From contig JAUYEC010000106.1 of NCBI GenBank assembly GCA_030691585.1, positions 1 to 13,745 on the forward strand: a stretch of DNA of 13,745 nucleotides, in the 5' to 3' direction. The stretch comes from Candidatus Omnitrophota bacterium (lineage in GTDB: Bacteria > Omnitrophota > Gorgyraeia > Gygaellales > Profunditerraquicolaceae). How positions within the stretch are numbered: position 1 is the stretch's first letter; each line of letters opens with the position of its first letter. Under the pieces are notes generated by a model. That model did no database searches, had not been told where the DNA came from, and saw only the letters and a list, made by a program, of their open reading frames with translations. A program made the position numbers and the translations under genes. Positions 6,156 through 13,648 of this stretch are shown piece by piece.

Positions 6156-7290
6156 TAAGATATTCCTTGATCGCGCCGATAATATAATCCATGTCCTCTT
6201 TGCTCAACTCGGGATACACTGGTATTGCCAGAGTCTCGTGGCTCGCCTTAACTGATTCCGGAAAATCCCCTGCCTTATAACCCAGGTACTTAAAACACGG
6301 CTGAAGATGCAGCGGCAGAGGATAATAGACACGCGCGTCTATGCCTTTATTGATCAAATGTTCGATAAGCCCCGCGCTGGGGCGGTCCAGGCGCAAAACA
6401 TATTGGTGATAGATGTGCGTGGAATATCCTGCTACAAGCGGGGTTTTAATAGGCAGCCCTTTCAAGCCTTGATTATAATAAGCGGCATTTTGCTGTCTTT
6501 TATTGTTCCAGGCATCAAGGTATTTTAATTTTACATTTAAGACCGCGGCCTGGAGCGTATCCATGCGGTTATTGTGGCCGATGACAAGATGGTGATATTT
6601 CTCTTTATTCCCCTGGTTCCTTAAGAGACAGAGCGCGTCGGCAACTGCTTTATCGTTGGCCAACACCATCCCCGCGTCCCCGAAGGCGCCGAGGTTTTTG
6701 CCCGGGAAAAAACTAATTGAACCGCAGTCAGCGATGGTGCCGGATTTCTTGCCCTTACCTGCCTGTCCGGCAGGCAGGTACTCCGCGCCAAAGGCCTGGG
6801 CATTGTCTTCTATAACCTTGAGCTGATTTTCCCGGGCGATCTTCAAAATAGGTTCCATATCCGCGCACTGGCCGTAAAGATGCACCGGCATGATCGCTTT
6901 TATCTTTGGGCCATTTTTTTGCTTTAGCGCCTGTTCAACGCTAGAAACAGAAATAGTATAAGTATGCGGATCAATATCCGCGAAAACCGGAATAGCTCCC
7001 AGCGCTGCTATTGAACCGGCTGTGGCATAAAAAGTAAATGACGGGCAGACAACGCCATCCGACGCTCCGATGCCCAGCGCCGATAAAGCCAGGCTTATGG
7101 CGTCGGTGCCGTTGGAGCAGGCGACAGCGTATTTGGCGCCGGTGTATTTTATTACCGCGTCCTCAAATTCGCTGACTTTTCCGCCGAGGATAAAAGCCGT
7201 GTTATCAATGACCTCTTTAATTGCCGCGTCGATCTCGGCGCGAATGGGCCGGATCTGCGCTTTCAGGTCCAATATAGGTATTTTTTTCAT
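6151..7290 (-). CDS. DegT/DnrJ/EryC1-family sugar aminotransferase
   Basis: This is a PLP-dependent enzyme (379 residues) that transaminates a keto-sugar nucleotide to an amino sugar in the cytoplasm. Visible are SNGTDA (59-64), the cofactor-ring EDNAQAFGA (161-169) and the Schiff-base lysine K198 in FFPGKNLGAFGDAG (194-207). The start at 7290 is chosen because GAGGAG precedes it; an upstream TTG at 7320 has no ribosome site. Between GAEY and KGKKSGT, where family members normally run straight on, sits LPAGQAG (172-178), encoded by a 21-bp CCTGCC palindrome, so this is an in-frame repeat insertion. The stop codon lies in a TGTAGGGG palindrome. It is a WecE/FdtB-like enzyme in general; the exact sugar is unknown. 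It probably works with the neighbouring epimerase and glycosyltransferases. Confidence 0.9.
   Translation of the reverse strand: MKKIPILDLKAQIRPIRAEIDAAIKEVIDNTAFILGGKVSEFEDAVIKYTGAKYAVACSNGTDAISLALSALGIGASDGVVCPSFTFYATAGSIAALGAIPVFADIDPHTYTISVSSVEQALKQKNGPKIKAIMPVHLYGQCADMEPILKIARENQLKVIEDNAQAFGAEYLPAGQAGKGKKSGTIADCGSISFFPGKNLGAFGDAGMVLANDKAVADALCLLRNQGNKEKYHHLVIGHNNRMDTLQAAVLNVKLKYLDAWNNKRQQNAAYYNQGLKGLPIKTPLVAGYSTHIYHQYVLRLDRPSAGLIEHLINKGIDARVYYPLPLHLQPCFKYLGYKAGDFPESVKASHETLAIPVYPELSKEDMDYIIGAIKEYLM
6758..6778. repeat. CCTGCC palindrome, copy 3, in coding sequence
   Basis: This is a 21-bp form of the palindrome at 79-98: CCTGCCTG, an extra T, CCGG, CAGGCAGG. With the flanking TA on each side the arms reach ten bases. 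Read on the minus strand it encodes LPAGQAG. The extra base makes the insertion a multiple of three. Confidence 0.88.
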
Positions 7291-7293
7291 TGT

Positions 7294-7300
7294 CTCCTCT
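7294..7300 (-). promoter_or_regulatory. Ribosome binding site deciding the aminotransferase start
   Basis: Read on the minus strand the site is AGAGGAG, three bases before the ATG at 7290. The spacing is short, but no alternative start has a comparable site. Confidence 0.6.
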
Positions 7301-7327
7301 AGTATTCCTGCATCATTCAAGACATTC

Positions 7328-7358
7328 TGTAGGGGCGGGTTTAAAACCCGCCCCTACG
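7328..7358. repeat. TGTAGGGGCGGG palindrome, 31 bp, carrying a stop codon
   Basis: Fifteen-base arms surround a central A, with only the outermost base mismatched (G for A at 7358). It lies in the 63-bp gap between the GT9 gene and the aminotransferase and supplies the TAG stop codon of the GT9 gene (7354-7356). Confidence 0.9.
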
Positions 7359-8430
7359 ACGGACTGGATAATAACGTACCTACCGCCTCCATAACTTCGT
7401 TAACGCCGATTTCTTCAAGGCAAATGTTTTTCTGGCAAGGCGGATAACGGAAATTACGGTAACATGGGCTGCAAGGCGCGCCACTCTTTAATACAATATG
7501 CCTCTTGGGGTCAGGCGGATACGGGCCATACACACGAGCGTCAGTCGGGCCAAAGATGGAAACCGTCTTGACCCCCAGGGCCGCGGCAATATGCAAGGCT
7601 CCGCCGTCGTTAGTAACCAAAAGATCGAGGCCATTTATGGCCCCGATCAACTCTTCCAGGGTCATCTTTCCCACCAGGTCAACTGACTTATGTTTAGCCG
7701 ACATCGCCACGGCTTCGGCAACCGGCCTCTCCAACGCATCACCCAAAAGAATGGTCAAAGCGCCGAATTTCTCGCTTATTTCATCGATCAGACGGGTAAA
7801 TTTTATTGCCGGCCAATGCTTGAGCCGGGCGTCCTTGCCCCAGCTGGCACCGCCCGCGGCTAATATCCCTATAACCGGCCCTTTGTGGCCTATATTATAG
7901 CGCGAAAAAATATTTTTCGCTTTTATGGCAGTGGCATCCTTAACAGACAGCTCCAGATCACCCGCAACAGGACCGATCCCCAAAGGCTTCAACAGATCAA
8001 AATAATATTCCGCCACGTGCTTATCGTTGTAGCCGGATAAAGGCATCTTGTCAGTCAGAAACATGCCGCGTTTCTTATAATCAAAACCCACGCGCCTTTT
8101 AATGCCGGCAAGTTTGGCAATTAAACCATAGCGGTTATCCAGGGAATAATCAAGGCAAAGATCAAACTTCTCTTTCTTTATGCTAAAGAACAAACCCAGG
8201 CTCTTGCGCAAGCCCTCTATTTTTGAACGCTGAGAGATCTTTTTTATGTCCCCGCGCGATAGAGCGAAGATCTTGTCTATCCCGGGATTATCCTTAAGGA
8301 CGTCGCGGACCCTTTCATTGCACCAGTAACCGATATAGGCCGTTGAGTCATGGGCCTTGATCGAGCGGATAACCGGCGTGGTAAAAAGCACGTCACCGAT
8401 GCCAAAAGGATTAATGATTAAGAATCTCAT
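7354..8430 (-). CDS. GT9 heptosyltransferase-family protein (WaaF-like)
   Basis: This 358-residue GT-B enzyme belongs to family 9, which transfers heptose from ADP-heptose to the growing LPS inner core at the cytoplasmic membrane. FGIGD (9-13) carries the Asp expected in the N-terminal active-site loop. AAGGASWGKDARLKHWP (191-207) is the usual start of the second domain. TNDGGALHIAAALGV (273-287) and FGPTD (293-297) bind the donor. A cysteine-rich tail, C320, C323, C332 and C337, matches the CxPC...C...C pattern seen in many such enzymes. Its start overlaps the preceding gene by four bases (ATGA), with AAGGGA upstream, so the two are translationally coupled. The TAG stop lies inside a TGTAGGGG palindrome. 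Confidence 0.9.
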   Translation of the reverse strand: MRFLIINPFGIGDVLFTTPVIRSIKAHDSTAYIGYWCNERVRDVLKDNPGIDKIFALSRGDIKKISQRSKIEGLRKSLGLFFSIKKEKFDLCLDYSLDNRYGLIAKLAGIKRRVGFDYKKRGMFLTDKMPLSGYNDKHVAEYYFDLLKPLGIGPVAGDLELSVKDATAIKAKNIFSRYNIGHKGPVIGILAAGGASWGKDARLKHWPAIKFTRLIDEISEKFGALTILLGDALERPVAEAVAMSAKHKSVDLVGKMTLEELIGAINGLDLLVTNDGGALHIAAALGVKTVSIFGPTDARVYGPYPPDPKRHIVLKSGAPCSPCYRNFRYPPCQKNICLEEIGVNEVMEAVGTLLSSPS

Positions 8431-9398
8431 CGTAGCTTTTCCCTTACCTTGTCCAGGACTTCTTCTACGCTGATATCACTTAGCCGGGGTTTGGCTATGA
8501 CCGTATTACTCTCGCCCCACGGCCCCCATCTTCGGGCCGACTTTCCGGGTGAGCTGCTGCTGAATAACGCCACCACAGGTGTACCCACACAGCAGCTCAA
8601 ATGCATCGGGCCGCTGTCGCAAGAGACCAACAAGCGGCACCTGGCCAGAAATGCGGCTAACTGCACAAGTGAAGTCCGGCCGGTCAGATTTATGACATGC
8701 TCACCTAATCCTGCAAAGCCGTCGGCATCAGCGCCTGCCTTGTTTGCTCCGACAATAACCAACCTGATACCGGGCCCAGAGGCAAGAAGCGTTGCTAATT
8801 GCCGAAAATGCGGCCAATCCTTAACCGGATCGCTGGTCCAGGGGTGCATTGCAACCAGCCTTTCCTCATCCCTGACCTTAAATTCGGCCAGGAAATTATT
8901 AATTATACCACTTTCTATTGATAATGACAGCCCTAAATTGCCGGTTGCTGCCCCCAGCAGGCCTACCAACTCCAGATTATATTCTACTTCATGCTTTAAG
9001 CCGAGGTGTTTGGCGTCCGCGAGCTTATGAGTGAGCAAAAAACCGCACTTACGGTTGTAGCCGGCCCTCACGGGTATGCCGGCCAGAGTGGTGATAATAT
9101 TGAATTCTTTGGAAGGGTTCAACATCGCCGCGATAGCGTATTTCTTTTTCCTTAATAACCCCGCGAGGCGCAGTTTGGCCCAAATAGAATGTCCTCCCCT
9201 GCCCCAGGCAATGATCTCGTCTATAAAAGAAACGCGTCCGGCAAGTTCAGCGACATAAGGGTCAACCACCGCGGTTATTTTTGCGCTGGGGAAAGTCTCT
9301 TTCAATGCCCGCAGCGCCGGGATATTCAGCAAGAATTCCCCGAAACGGTCATTACGCACAACGAGTATGTGTTTTATGTTTTCAGGGTTTATCGGCAT
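8427..9398 (-). CDS. GT9 glycosyltransferase, heptosyltransferase-like, second copy
   Basis: This 323-residue family-9 GT-B protein is clearly related to, but diverged from, the next gene. RNDRFGE (15-21) occupies the N-terminal active-site loop, with Glu21 where the neighbour has Asp13. AMHPWTSDPVKDWP (183-196) begins the C-terminal domain. LTGRTSL (238-244), SCDSGPMHLSCCVGTP (259-274) and RRWGPWG (289-295) form the donor-binding side. It overlaps the ligase gene by 17 bases and the next GT9 gene by four, making a tight three-gene run with no repeats between them. It probably adds a second core sugar. The Glu for Asp change may mean a different donor or acceptor, so heptose specificity is not certain. 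Confidence 0.87.
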   Translation of the reverse strand: MPINPENIKHILVVRNDRFGEFLLNIPALRALKETFPSAKITAVVDPYVAELAGRVSFIDEIIAWGRGGHSIWAKLRLAGLLRKKKYAIAAMLNPSKEFNIITTLAGIPVRAGYNRKCGFLLTHKLADAKHLGLKHEVEYNLELVGLLGAATGNLGLSLSIESGIINNFLAEFKVRDEERLVAMHPWTSDPVKDWPHFRQLATLLASGPGIRLVIVGANKAGADADGFAGLGEHVINLTGRTSLVQLAAFLARCRLLVSCDSGPMHLSCCVGTPVVALFSSSSPGKSARRWGPWGESNTVIAKPRLSDISVEEVLDKVREKLR

Positions 9399-10698
9399 TA
9401 TTGATATTCCCCAGCGCCAGGGTCAATCCGGCCAGGTACCAAAAGATCATAGCAACGCGAGCGTAATAAAGGCTGCTTTCAGTGAGGCCGTTAACCAGAA
9501 ACGCTAATAGGCAGGCGGAAAGCGACATTAAAACGACTTTTAAATAATCATCCTTGAACCGGGCATATATTCTTTTGGCAGAGGCAAACAAGGCCACGAT
9601 AAACCAGATGAATATCCCAAGGCCCAAAAGCCCCAGCTCCCCTGCCATATGCAGGTAAATATTATGCGCGTAAATATAATCAATGACCGCCACGTCCCTG
9701 TAGTGCGGCGGATTATTATAATTTTTAAAGTTTTTCATAAAAGTATTGGCGCCACGGCCTAAAACAGGGCGGTCCTGGATCATCTGCAGGGAATGCTGGT
9801 AAACCGCGATGCGGTCGTCATTGCACATAAAGCGCATTGGGTTGTAATTAACCTGCTTTGCCCAATTTTTTATTGACGACGGAAGGATAAACGGCGCCAA
9901 AAGTGTCCCGATCACCAATACCCAGACCATAACCTTGTCTTTACGGACAACAGCCATAAAGAATAAAGCTACATAAAGCGCCAGGAGCGTCGGCCGGGAA
10001 TAAGTCAAAACAATGCCGCAGACAGCCAGGAGCCCGATCAACACGAATATTACTTTTTTCGCCCCTTTTTTATGAAGCCCCGCTCTGTTTCCTGCCTCTT
10101 CGGGGCGGAATCCCGACCTCTGACCCTCGCCTTCCGGATCGGTCGGAGCGTCGGGATAATAAAGTGCCAGGCCCAGCACCAATGGTGCCAGGGCGCTAAG
10201 ATAAATACCCAAGGTATTAGCATCCTTAAATGAGGCGGTAGCGCGCACCAGGCCGAGATTAATGATCGTGGCGTATCCGCGGATGAAATCCAGCCCCGTG
10301 GCCACCTGCCATATCTCATCTGCGGCAGTCAACGCAAGGCCGGCGCAAACTCCGAATAATATCAATAGTAACTGCCGCTTATTTTTTACTTCCTGGGCCG
10401 CCGCAAGAAAGACAAAAACATACTGTAAGAGCCTGAGCACACCGCCCCTGAATGTATCTTTAAAATTTATGGTATAAACCAACGACAGGCACGTAAGAAG
10501 GAAAAAAAGCAGCAGCGGAATATTTAGCGGAGATTTAAAAAATATGGGTTCCTTTTTTAATATCCGTTTAACAAGGAAACAGAAGATCAACAGCCCCATA
10601 AACACATTCATCGGGGCCGGGGCAATGCTCATAGAGAACGGTATCAACGCCAATAGAACGGTAATCGCGGATTCTAAAAAATGAACGGTTTTTTTCAT
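9382..10698 (-). CDS. O-antigen ligase / Wzy_C-family membrane protein
   Basis: This 438-residue polytopic inner-membrane protein belongs to the O-antigen ligase / polymerase superfamily, which transfers undecaprenyl-linked glycan to lipid A-core (ligase) or polymerises it. Many hydrophobic helices flank a large periplasmic loop (about 271-342), followed by AHNIYLHMAGELGLLG (344-359), the characteristic His/Glu-containing helix. GRGANTF (314-320) and YSRPTLLAL (233-241) are also typical. The ATG at 10698 is chosen because the frame upstream of it runs only through a TACG hairpin. A hydrophilic stretch (182-214) is coded by DNA with a 48-bp inverted-repeat-bounded segment. Ligase versus polymerase cannot be settled by motif reading; the core-type neighbours favour ligase. 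Confidence 0.85.
   Translation of the reverse strand: MKKTVHFLESAITVLLALIPFSMSIAPAPMNVFMGLLIFCFLVKRILKKEPIFFKSPLNIPLLLFFLLTCLSLVYTINFKDTFRGGVLRLLQYVFVFLAAAQEVKNKRQLLLILFGVCAGLALTAADEIWQVATGLDFIRGYATIINLGLVRATASFKDANTLGIYLSALAPLVLGLALYYPDAPTDPEGEGQRSGFRPEEAGNRAGLHKKGAKKVIFVLIGLLAVCGIVLTYSRPTLLALYVALFFMAVVRKDKVMVWVLVIGTLLAPFILPSSIKNWAKQVNYNPMRFMCNDDRIAVYQHSLQMIQDRPVLGRGANTFMKNFKNYNNPPHYRDVAVIDYIYAHNIYLHMAGELGLLGLGIFIWFIVALFASAKRIYARFKDDYLKVVLMSLSACLLAFLVNGLTESSLYYARVAMIFWYLAGLTLALGNINNADKP
10110..10157. repeat. 48-bp segment bounded by 8-bp inverted repeats in the ligase gene
   Basis: ATCCCGAC (10110-10117) and GTCGGGAT (10150-10157) bound a segment coding for PDAPTDPEGEGQRSGF. It lies in a charged loop between membrane helices. 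The length is a multiple of three. It may be an inserted repeat, but no second copy is visible in the window. Confidence 0.4.
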
Positions 10699-10712
10699 GA
10701 ATAATTCTCTGG

Positions 10713-10782
10713 TATTTCGTATATCGTATTTCGTCATTCGTAAAATCTTTTACGATATACGATATACGAACGACGAACGACG
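10713..10782. repeat. TACG-type hairpin, short form (copy 3)
   Basis: This is an imperfect inverted repeat of TTTCGTATATCGTATTTCGTC-like units meeting at AAAATCTTTT, then ACGATATACGATATACGAAC units. It shares vocabulary with the elements at 33-194 and 5154-5310 but lacks their GTTACGG ends. It fills the 88-bp gap between the GT2 gene and the ligase. Confidence 0.7.
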
Positions 10783-10786
10783 GATT

Positions 10787-11464
10787 TTATGGGCTGATCC
10801 TGTATTTAATGATACTGAATATCGCTCTTATTCCGTCCTTTATCCTGATCTTTTTCCCCTGCGAATAATTGCGCGGCACATAGGACACAGGCACTTCTAT
10901 GATCTTGAGGCCGGCCTTAATCGCCTTGGCCAGCATTTCTATTTCAATGTCAAAACTGCGCGCCTTGAGATTAAAATCCCTGGCCGCCTGCGCCTTAAAC
11001 ATCTTATAACAGGTAAAACAATCGTTTAGCTTAACACCAAAAAGTAAATTTAAGAGCGCTGTCAGGAACCTATTGCCCAGCCGCGGCACGAGTGCTCCGT
11101 GATATTGTTTGGTAAAGCGAGCGCCCAGCGCCATATCCGCCTGCCCCGAATTCAACACAGACATCAGTAACGGATAATCCGCGGGCTCATACTCAAGGTC
11201 CGCGTCCTGGATGATCATATATTCCCCGGCTGCCTGGGATAATCCGGTGGAAACCGCCGCACCCTTGCCGCGGTTCTTGGTGTGGTGTATCAGCTTCAAA
11301 TTATTATAGCGGAGGTCCCTTAGGACCCTATAGGTGTCATCGCTTGAGCCGTCGTCAACAATAATGACCTCTTTATCAATATCTACGGCCTGCACCTTAT
11401 CAATGACCGCGCGGATCGTGCCTGCTTCGTTGAAAACAGGAATAATTACGCTTAATTTAGGCAT
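10787..11464 (-). CDS. GT2 polyprenyl-phosphate / dolichol-phosphate-type glycosyltransferase
   Basis: This 225-residue family-2 enzyme resembles dolichol-phosphate mannosyltransferase and bacterial polyprenyl-phosphate sugar transferases, which charge a lipid carrier on the cytoplasmic face. LSVIIPVFNE (4-13), VDDGSSD (36-42), NRGKGAA (64-70) and QDADLEY (86-92) are standard. DCFTCYKMF (148-156), FDIEIEM (171-177) and VPVSYVPR (191-198) are typical of the DPM1-like branch. There is no C-terminal membrane anchor. The ATG at 11464 is preferred over an upstream TTG at 11476; neither has a clear ribosome site. The polytopic protein encoded just upstream (11521-13629) looks like an enzyme that would consume a lipid-linked sugar, so a donor-acceptor partnership is plausible but inferred. 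Confidence 0.88.
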   Translation of the reverse strand: MPKLSVIIPVFNEAGTIRAVIDKVQAVDIDKEVIIVDDGSSDDTYRVLRDLRYNNLKLIHHTKNRGKGAAVSTGLSQAAGEYMIIQDADLEYEPADYPLLMSVLNSGQADMALGARFTKQYHGALVPRLGNRFLTALLNLLFGVKLNDCFTCYKMFKAQAARDFNLKARSFDIEIEMLAKAIKAGLKIIEVPVSYVPRNYSQGKKIRIKDGIRAIFSIIKYRISP

Positions 11465-11484
11465 ATAATTCTGCAATAATTTTA

Positions 11485-11514
11485 TGTAGGGCGGGTTTAA
11501 AACCCGCCCCTACA
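11485..11514. repeat. TGTAGGGCGGG palindrome, 30 bp, one base shorter
   Basis: The left arm has lost one G (TGTAGGGCGGGTTT against the usual TGTAGGGGCGGGTTT) while the right arm is intact. It lies in the 56-bp gap between the membrane protein and the GT2 gene. Confidence 0.9.
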
Positions 11515-11520
11515 GCAATC

Positions 11521-13629
11521 CTATTTAGAAATCTTATATATCTTTACGGTTTCTGTATTAAACACCGGCTCGAATACATCCGCATGCGCCCTGGCCCAGG
11601 CGTCTTCAACGGGAAATTCAATATTCTTTGTCTGGTGCAGAGAATAAACAAACAGGTAATCGCTAGATTTTTTGCGCAGGTTTTCCAGCCATATGGAATA
11701 TTCAGCGCCGGAGCGGTAATTCCCCGTGGACTCGAAATCCTTCTGCATATGCGAAAAATCATCGTCCCAGCGGTAAAAACCCGCGGGATAATAATGAATC
11801 TTAGCCGGCTCGGTCAAATTTAGCGAAACATAATACACGTTATTCTTGAAATGTGTCCCGTATAAAGGAAAAGGCACGGGCCGGCCAACGTAGGCGATAT
11901 TATTACCGGAAGTATTGCTGTTCAGCCAATCCCAGGCCACTGCCGCGTCTTTCCAGAAACCGGAATACTTCCTCATTATATCATAACGCTGGAATTCGTT
12001 TTTAATATAATACCCCTCTGCTGCTTTTAAAAAGAAAAATGCGGCAAGTATTGATAAGACAATAAGCGCCGGAGCCTTGGGTTTGCGCATCTTGCCCAAA
12101 AATCTGGCGATCACCGGCAGCAGGAAAAACATCGCCAGCGTCAACAAGATGGAAACAACCAGCTCCTGCCTTTTGGCCAATTCAGACATGGAAGCTAAAA
12201 CACACAAGACAGCGGCAATGCGTAAGGCTATACGCGGTATATTCAAGACTGAAGCGGTATAGATCGCCCCCACCATCCCCACTCCCAGTAAAGGATAAAG
12301 GTATCTGGTATTGGCAAGAGGTATGAAATAACGGAAGACCAGCCATAACAGGACCGGCAGGAGCAAAAAATATGTGATCATAAAGCCAGGCAGCCTCCTC
12401 TTTTTCCAAAGAACAACCGGTATGGCAGCGATCGCCGCCGGTAAGACAAATATCAGCGCCTGGCCTCCCAGGCCCTCGTGGAACAATAATTTAGCCAGGC
12501 TGTAATCTGCTATCTTAAAGTGCGCGGCGTAGCTGCTCTTTACGATAACACCATTTAATATGGTCCTGCCCCAAAGTTTAATGTTCAAGGGATAAAAAGG
12601 ATTACAAGTTTCGGCAAAATTTCTCAGGTAACTAAAACCGCCCAGCGCCAAAACCGCTGCAAATACAACAATCAAAACGTGTGTTTTACTAATCCCGGTT
12701 TTGTAGGGACAGCATATTATGCTGTCCCTCATCCAGAGATACAAAAAAGGCGCTATCAACAGAACACAATAAGGCAAGGCGATCAACTTTGTGCCCAAAA
12801 GCAGGCCGAGGCTTAAAGAAAAAAATAACAGGTTGGAACGGGAAAATTTTTTCTCCAGGAGGAAGAGGAAATTCAGGCAGGCAAAAAACAGCGCCGCGAC
12901 CATAACATCCACATAAGCGATCTGTAGCTGCTTAAAGTAATTCGGTATCAGGGTAAACAGAGCCGCGGCCCAAAAAGATAATTCCTTACTCACCCCTGTT
13001 TTTCTGGCTATGCCAAAGAGTGCAAAAAATGCCAGGATAAAAAACGGGGCCTGCCCCAGGTCAGCCAAAAATATACTGCGCACAGGTGCCAATAACCAGA
13101 AAAAATACAGGCTGCCGTTTATGGGGTAATATGTCGGGGCAAAATCATCGTTTATGGTAATGGGATTAACCAGGTTGGCGTGCTTTAACCATTCTACGGC
13201 GAATGTAAAATGGTAATTCAAAGAATCCCAGCCAAAAGGAGGGTTAAACAGGTTAACCAGGAGTTTTACCAGGCCGAAACAGAGGATAACGCAAAGGCTC
13301 ATGCGCGCGGCTTTATTATTCAGCGCCGCGGCTATCCCCCTCTTTATAACACCAAGCCCCGGGGAAGTTTTTCCTGCGCGGCAGAAGCATAGCACAAAAA
13401 GAAATGCCGCCAGGTTTATGAAAACAAGATTAGCCAGGTTAAGCCAACCGAAAATGCCGAGCAGAAGCTCAGATACGACGATCTGTACCAGATACAGGAT
13501 AAAGGCAGCCGAGAGATAATCAATTTCGCAATCTTGGCCATCCTTATAGGTGCCAAAATCAAAGACTTTACGACTACACAAAAAAGCTGTCGCCGCCGCC
13601 AGAAAATTTAAGACAAAAAATAGGATCAT
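11521..13629 (-). CDS. Large polytopic membrane protein, probable GT-C glycosyltransferase
   Basis: This 702-residue inner-membrane protein has many hydrophobic helices over residues 1-540 and a soluble C-terminal domain (about 545-702). WDSLNYH (134-140) in the first large loop contains the acidic residue typical of GT-C enzymes. NPFYPLN (343-349) and RYLYPLL (443-449) recur in such polyprenyl-phosphate-sugar-using proteins. It would transfer a sugar on the periplasmic side. The loop 300-312 (MRDSIICCPYKTG) is coded by a TGTAGGGACAGCATA palindrome in frame. There is no ribosome site before the ATG. A TATAAT at 13637-13642 is placed so that transcription would begin at or next to the start codon, hinting at a leaderless message. 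I do not recognise the exact family; the function rests on topology and short motifs. Confidence 0.75.
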   Translation of the reverse strand: MILFFVLNFLAAATAFLCSRKVFDFGTYKDGQDCEIDYLSAAFILYLVQIVVSELLLGIFGWLNLANLVFINLAAFLFVLCFCRAGKTSPGLGVIKRGIAAALNNKAARMSLCVILCFGLVKLLVNLFNPPFGWDSLNYHFTFAVEWLKHANLVNPITINDDFAPTYYPINGSLYFFWLLAPVRSIFLADLGQAPFFILAFFALFGIARKTGVSKELSFWAAALFTLIPNYFKQLQIAYVDVMVAALFFACLNFLFLLEKKFSRSNLLFFSLSLGLLLGTKLIALPYCVLLIAPFLYLWMRDSIICCPYKTGISKTHVLIVVFAAVLALGGFSYLRNFAETCNPFYPLNIKLWGRTILNGVIVKSSYAAHFKIADYSLAKLLFHEGLGGQALIFVLPAAIAAIPVVLWKKRRLPGFMITYFLLLPVLLWLVFRYFIPLANTRYLYPLLGVGMVGAIYTASVLNIPRIALRIAAVLCVLASMSELAKRQELVVSILLTLAMFFLLPVIARFLGKMRKPKAPALIVLSILAAFFFLKAAEGYYIKNEFQRYDIMRKYSGFWKDAAVAWDWLNSNTSGNNIAYVGRPVPFPLYGTHFKNNVYYVSLNLTEPAKIHYYPAGFYRWDDDFSHMQKDFESTGNYRSGAEYSIWLENLRKKSSDYLFVYSLHQTKNIEFPVEDAWARAHADVFEPVFNTETVKIYKISK
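12702..12729. repeat. TGTAGGGACAGCATA palindrome inside coding sequence
   Basis: AGGGACAGCATA and TATGCTGTCCCT surround a central T (12705-12729), preceded by TGT. This is the same palindrome as at 3923-3951 except for the central base. It is read in the only one of three frames without a stop codon and adds RDSIICCPY to a loop between membrane helices. Confidence 0.9.
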
Positions 13630-13636
13630 AGGATTG

Positions 13637-13642
13637 ATTATA
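13637..13642 (-). promoter_or_regulatory. Possible -10 box for a leaderless transcript
   Basis: Read on the minus strand the site is TATAAT, seven bases upstream of the ATG at 13629. No good -35 box is visible at the normal spacing because that region is the hairpin element. This is a suggestion only. Confidence 0.3.
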
Positions 13643-13648
13643 CTACAA

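Noticed and set aside
10699..10737. Upstream extension of the ligase start
   Set aside because: The extra 13 residues are coded mostly by a TACG hairpin, and the ATG at 10698 gives a normal N-terminal membrane protein.
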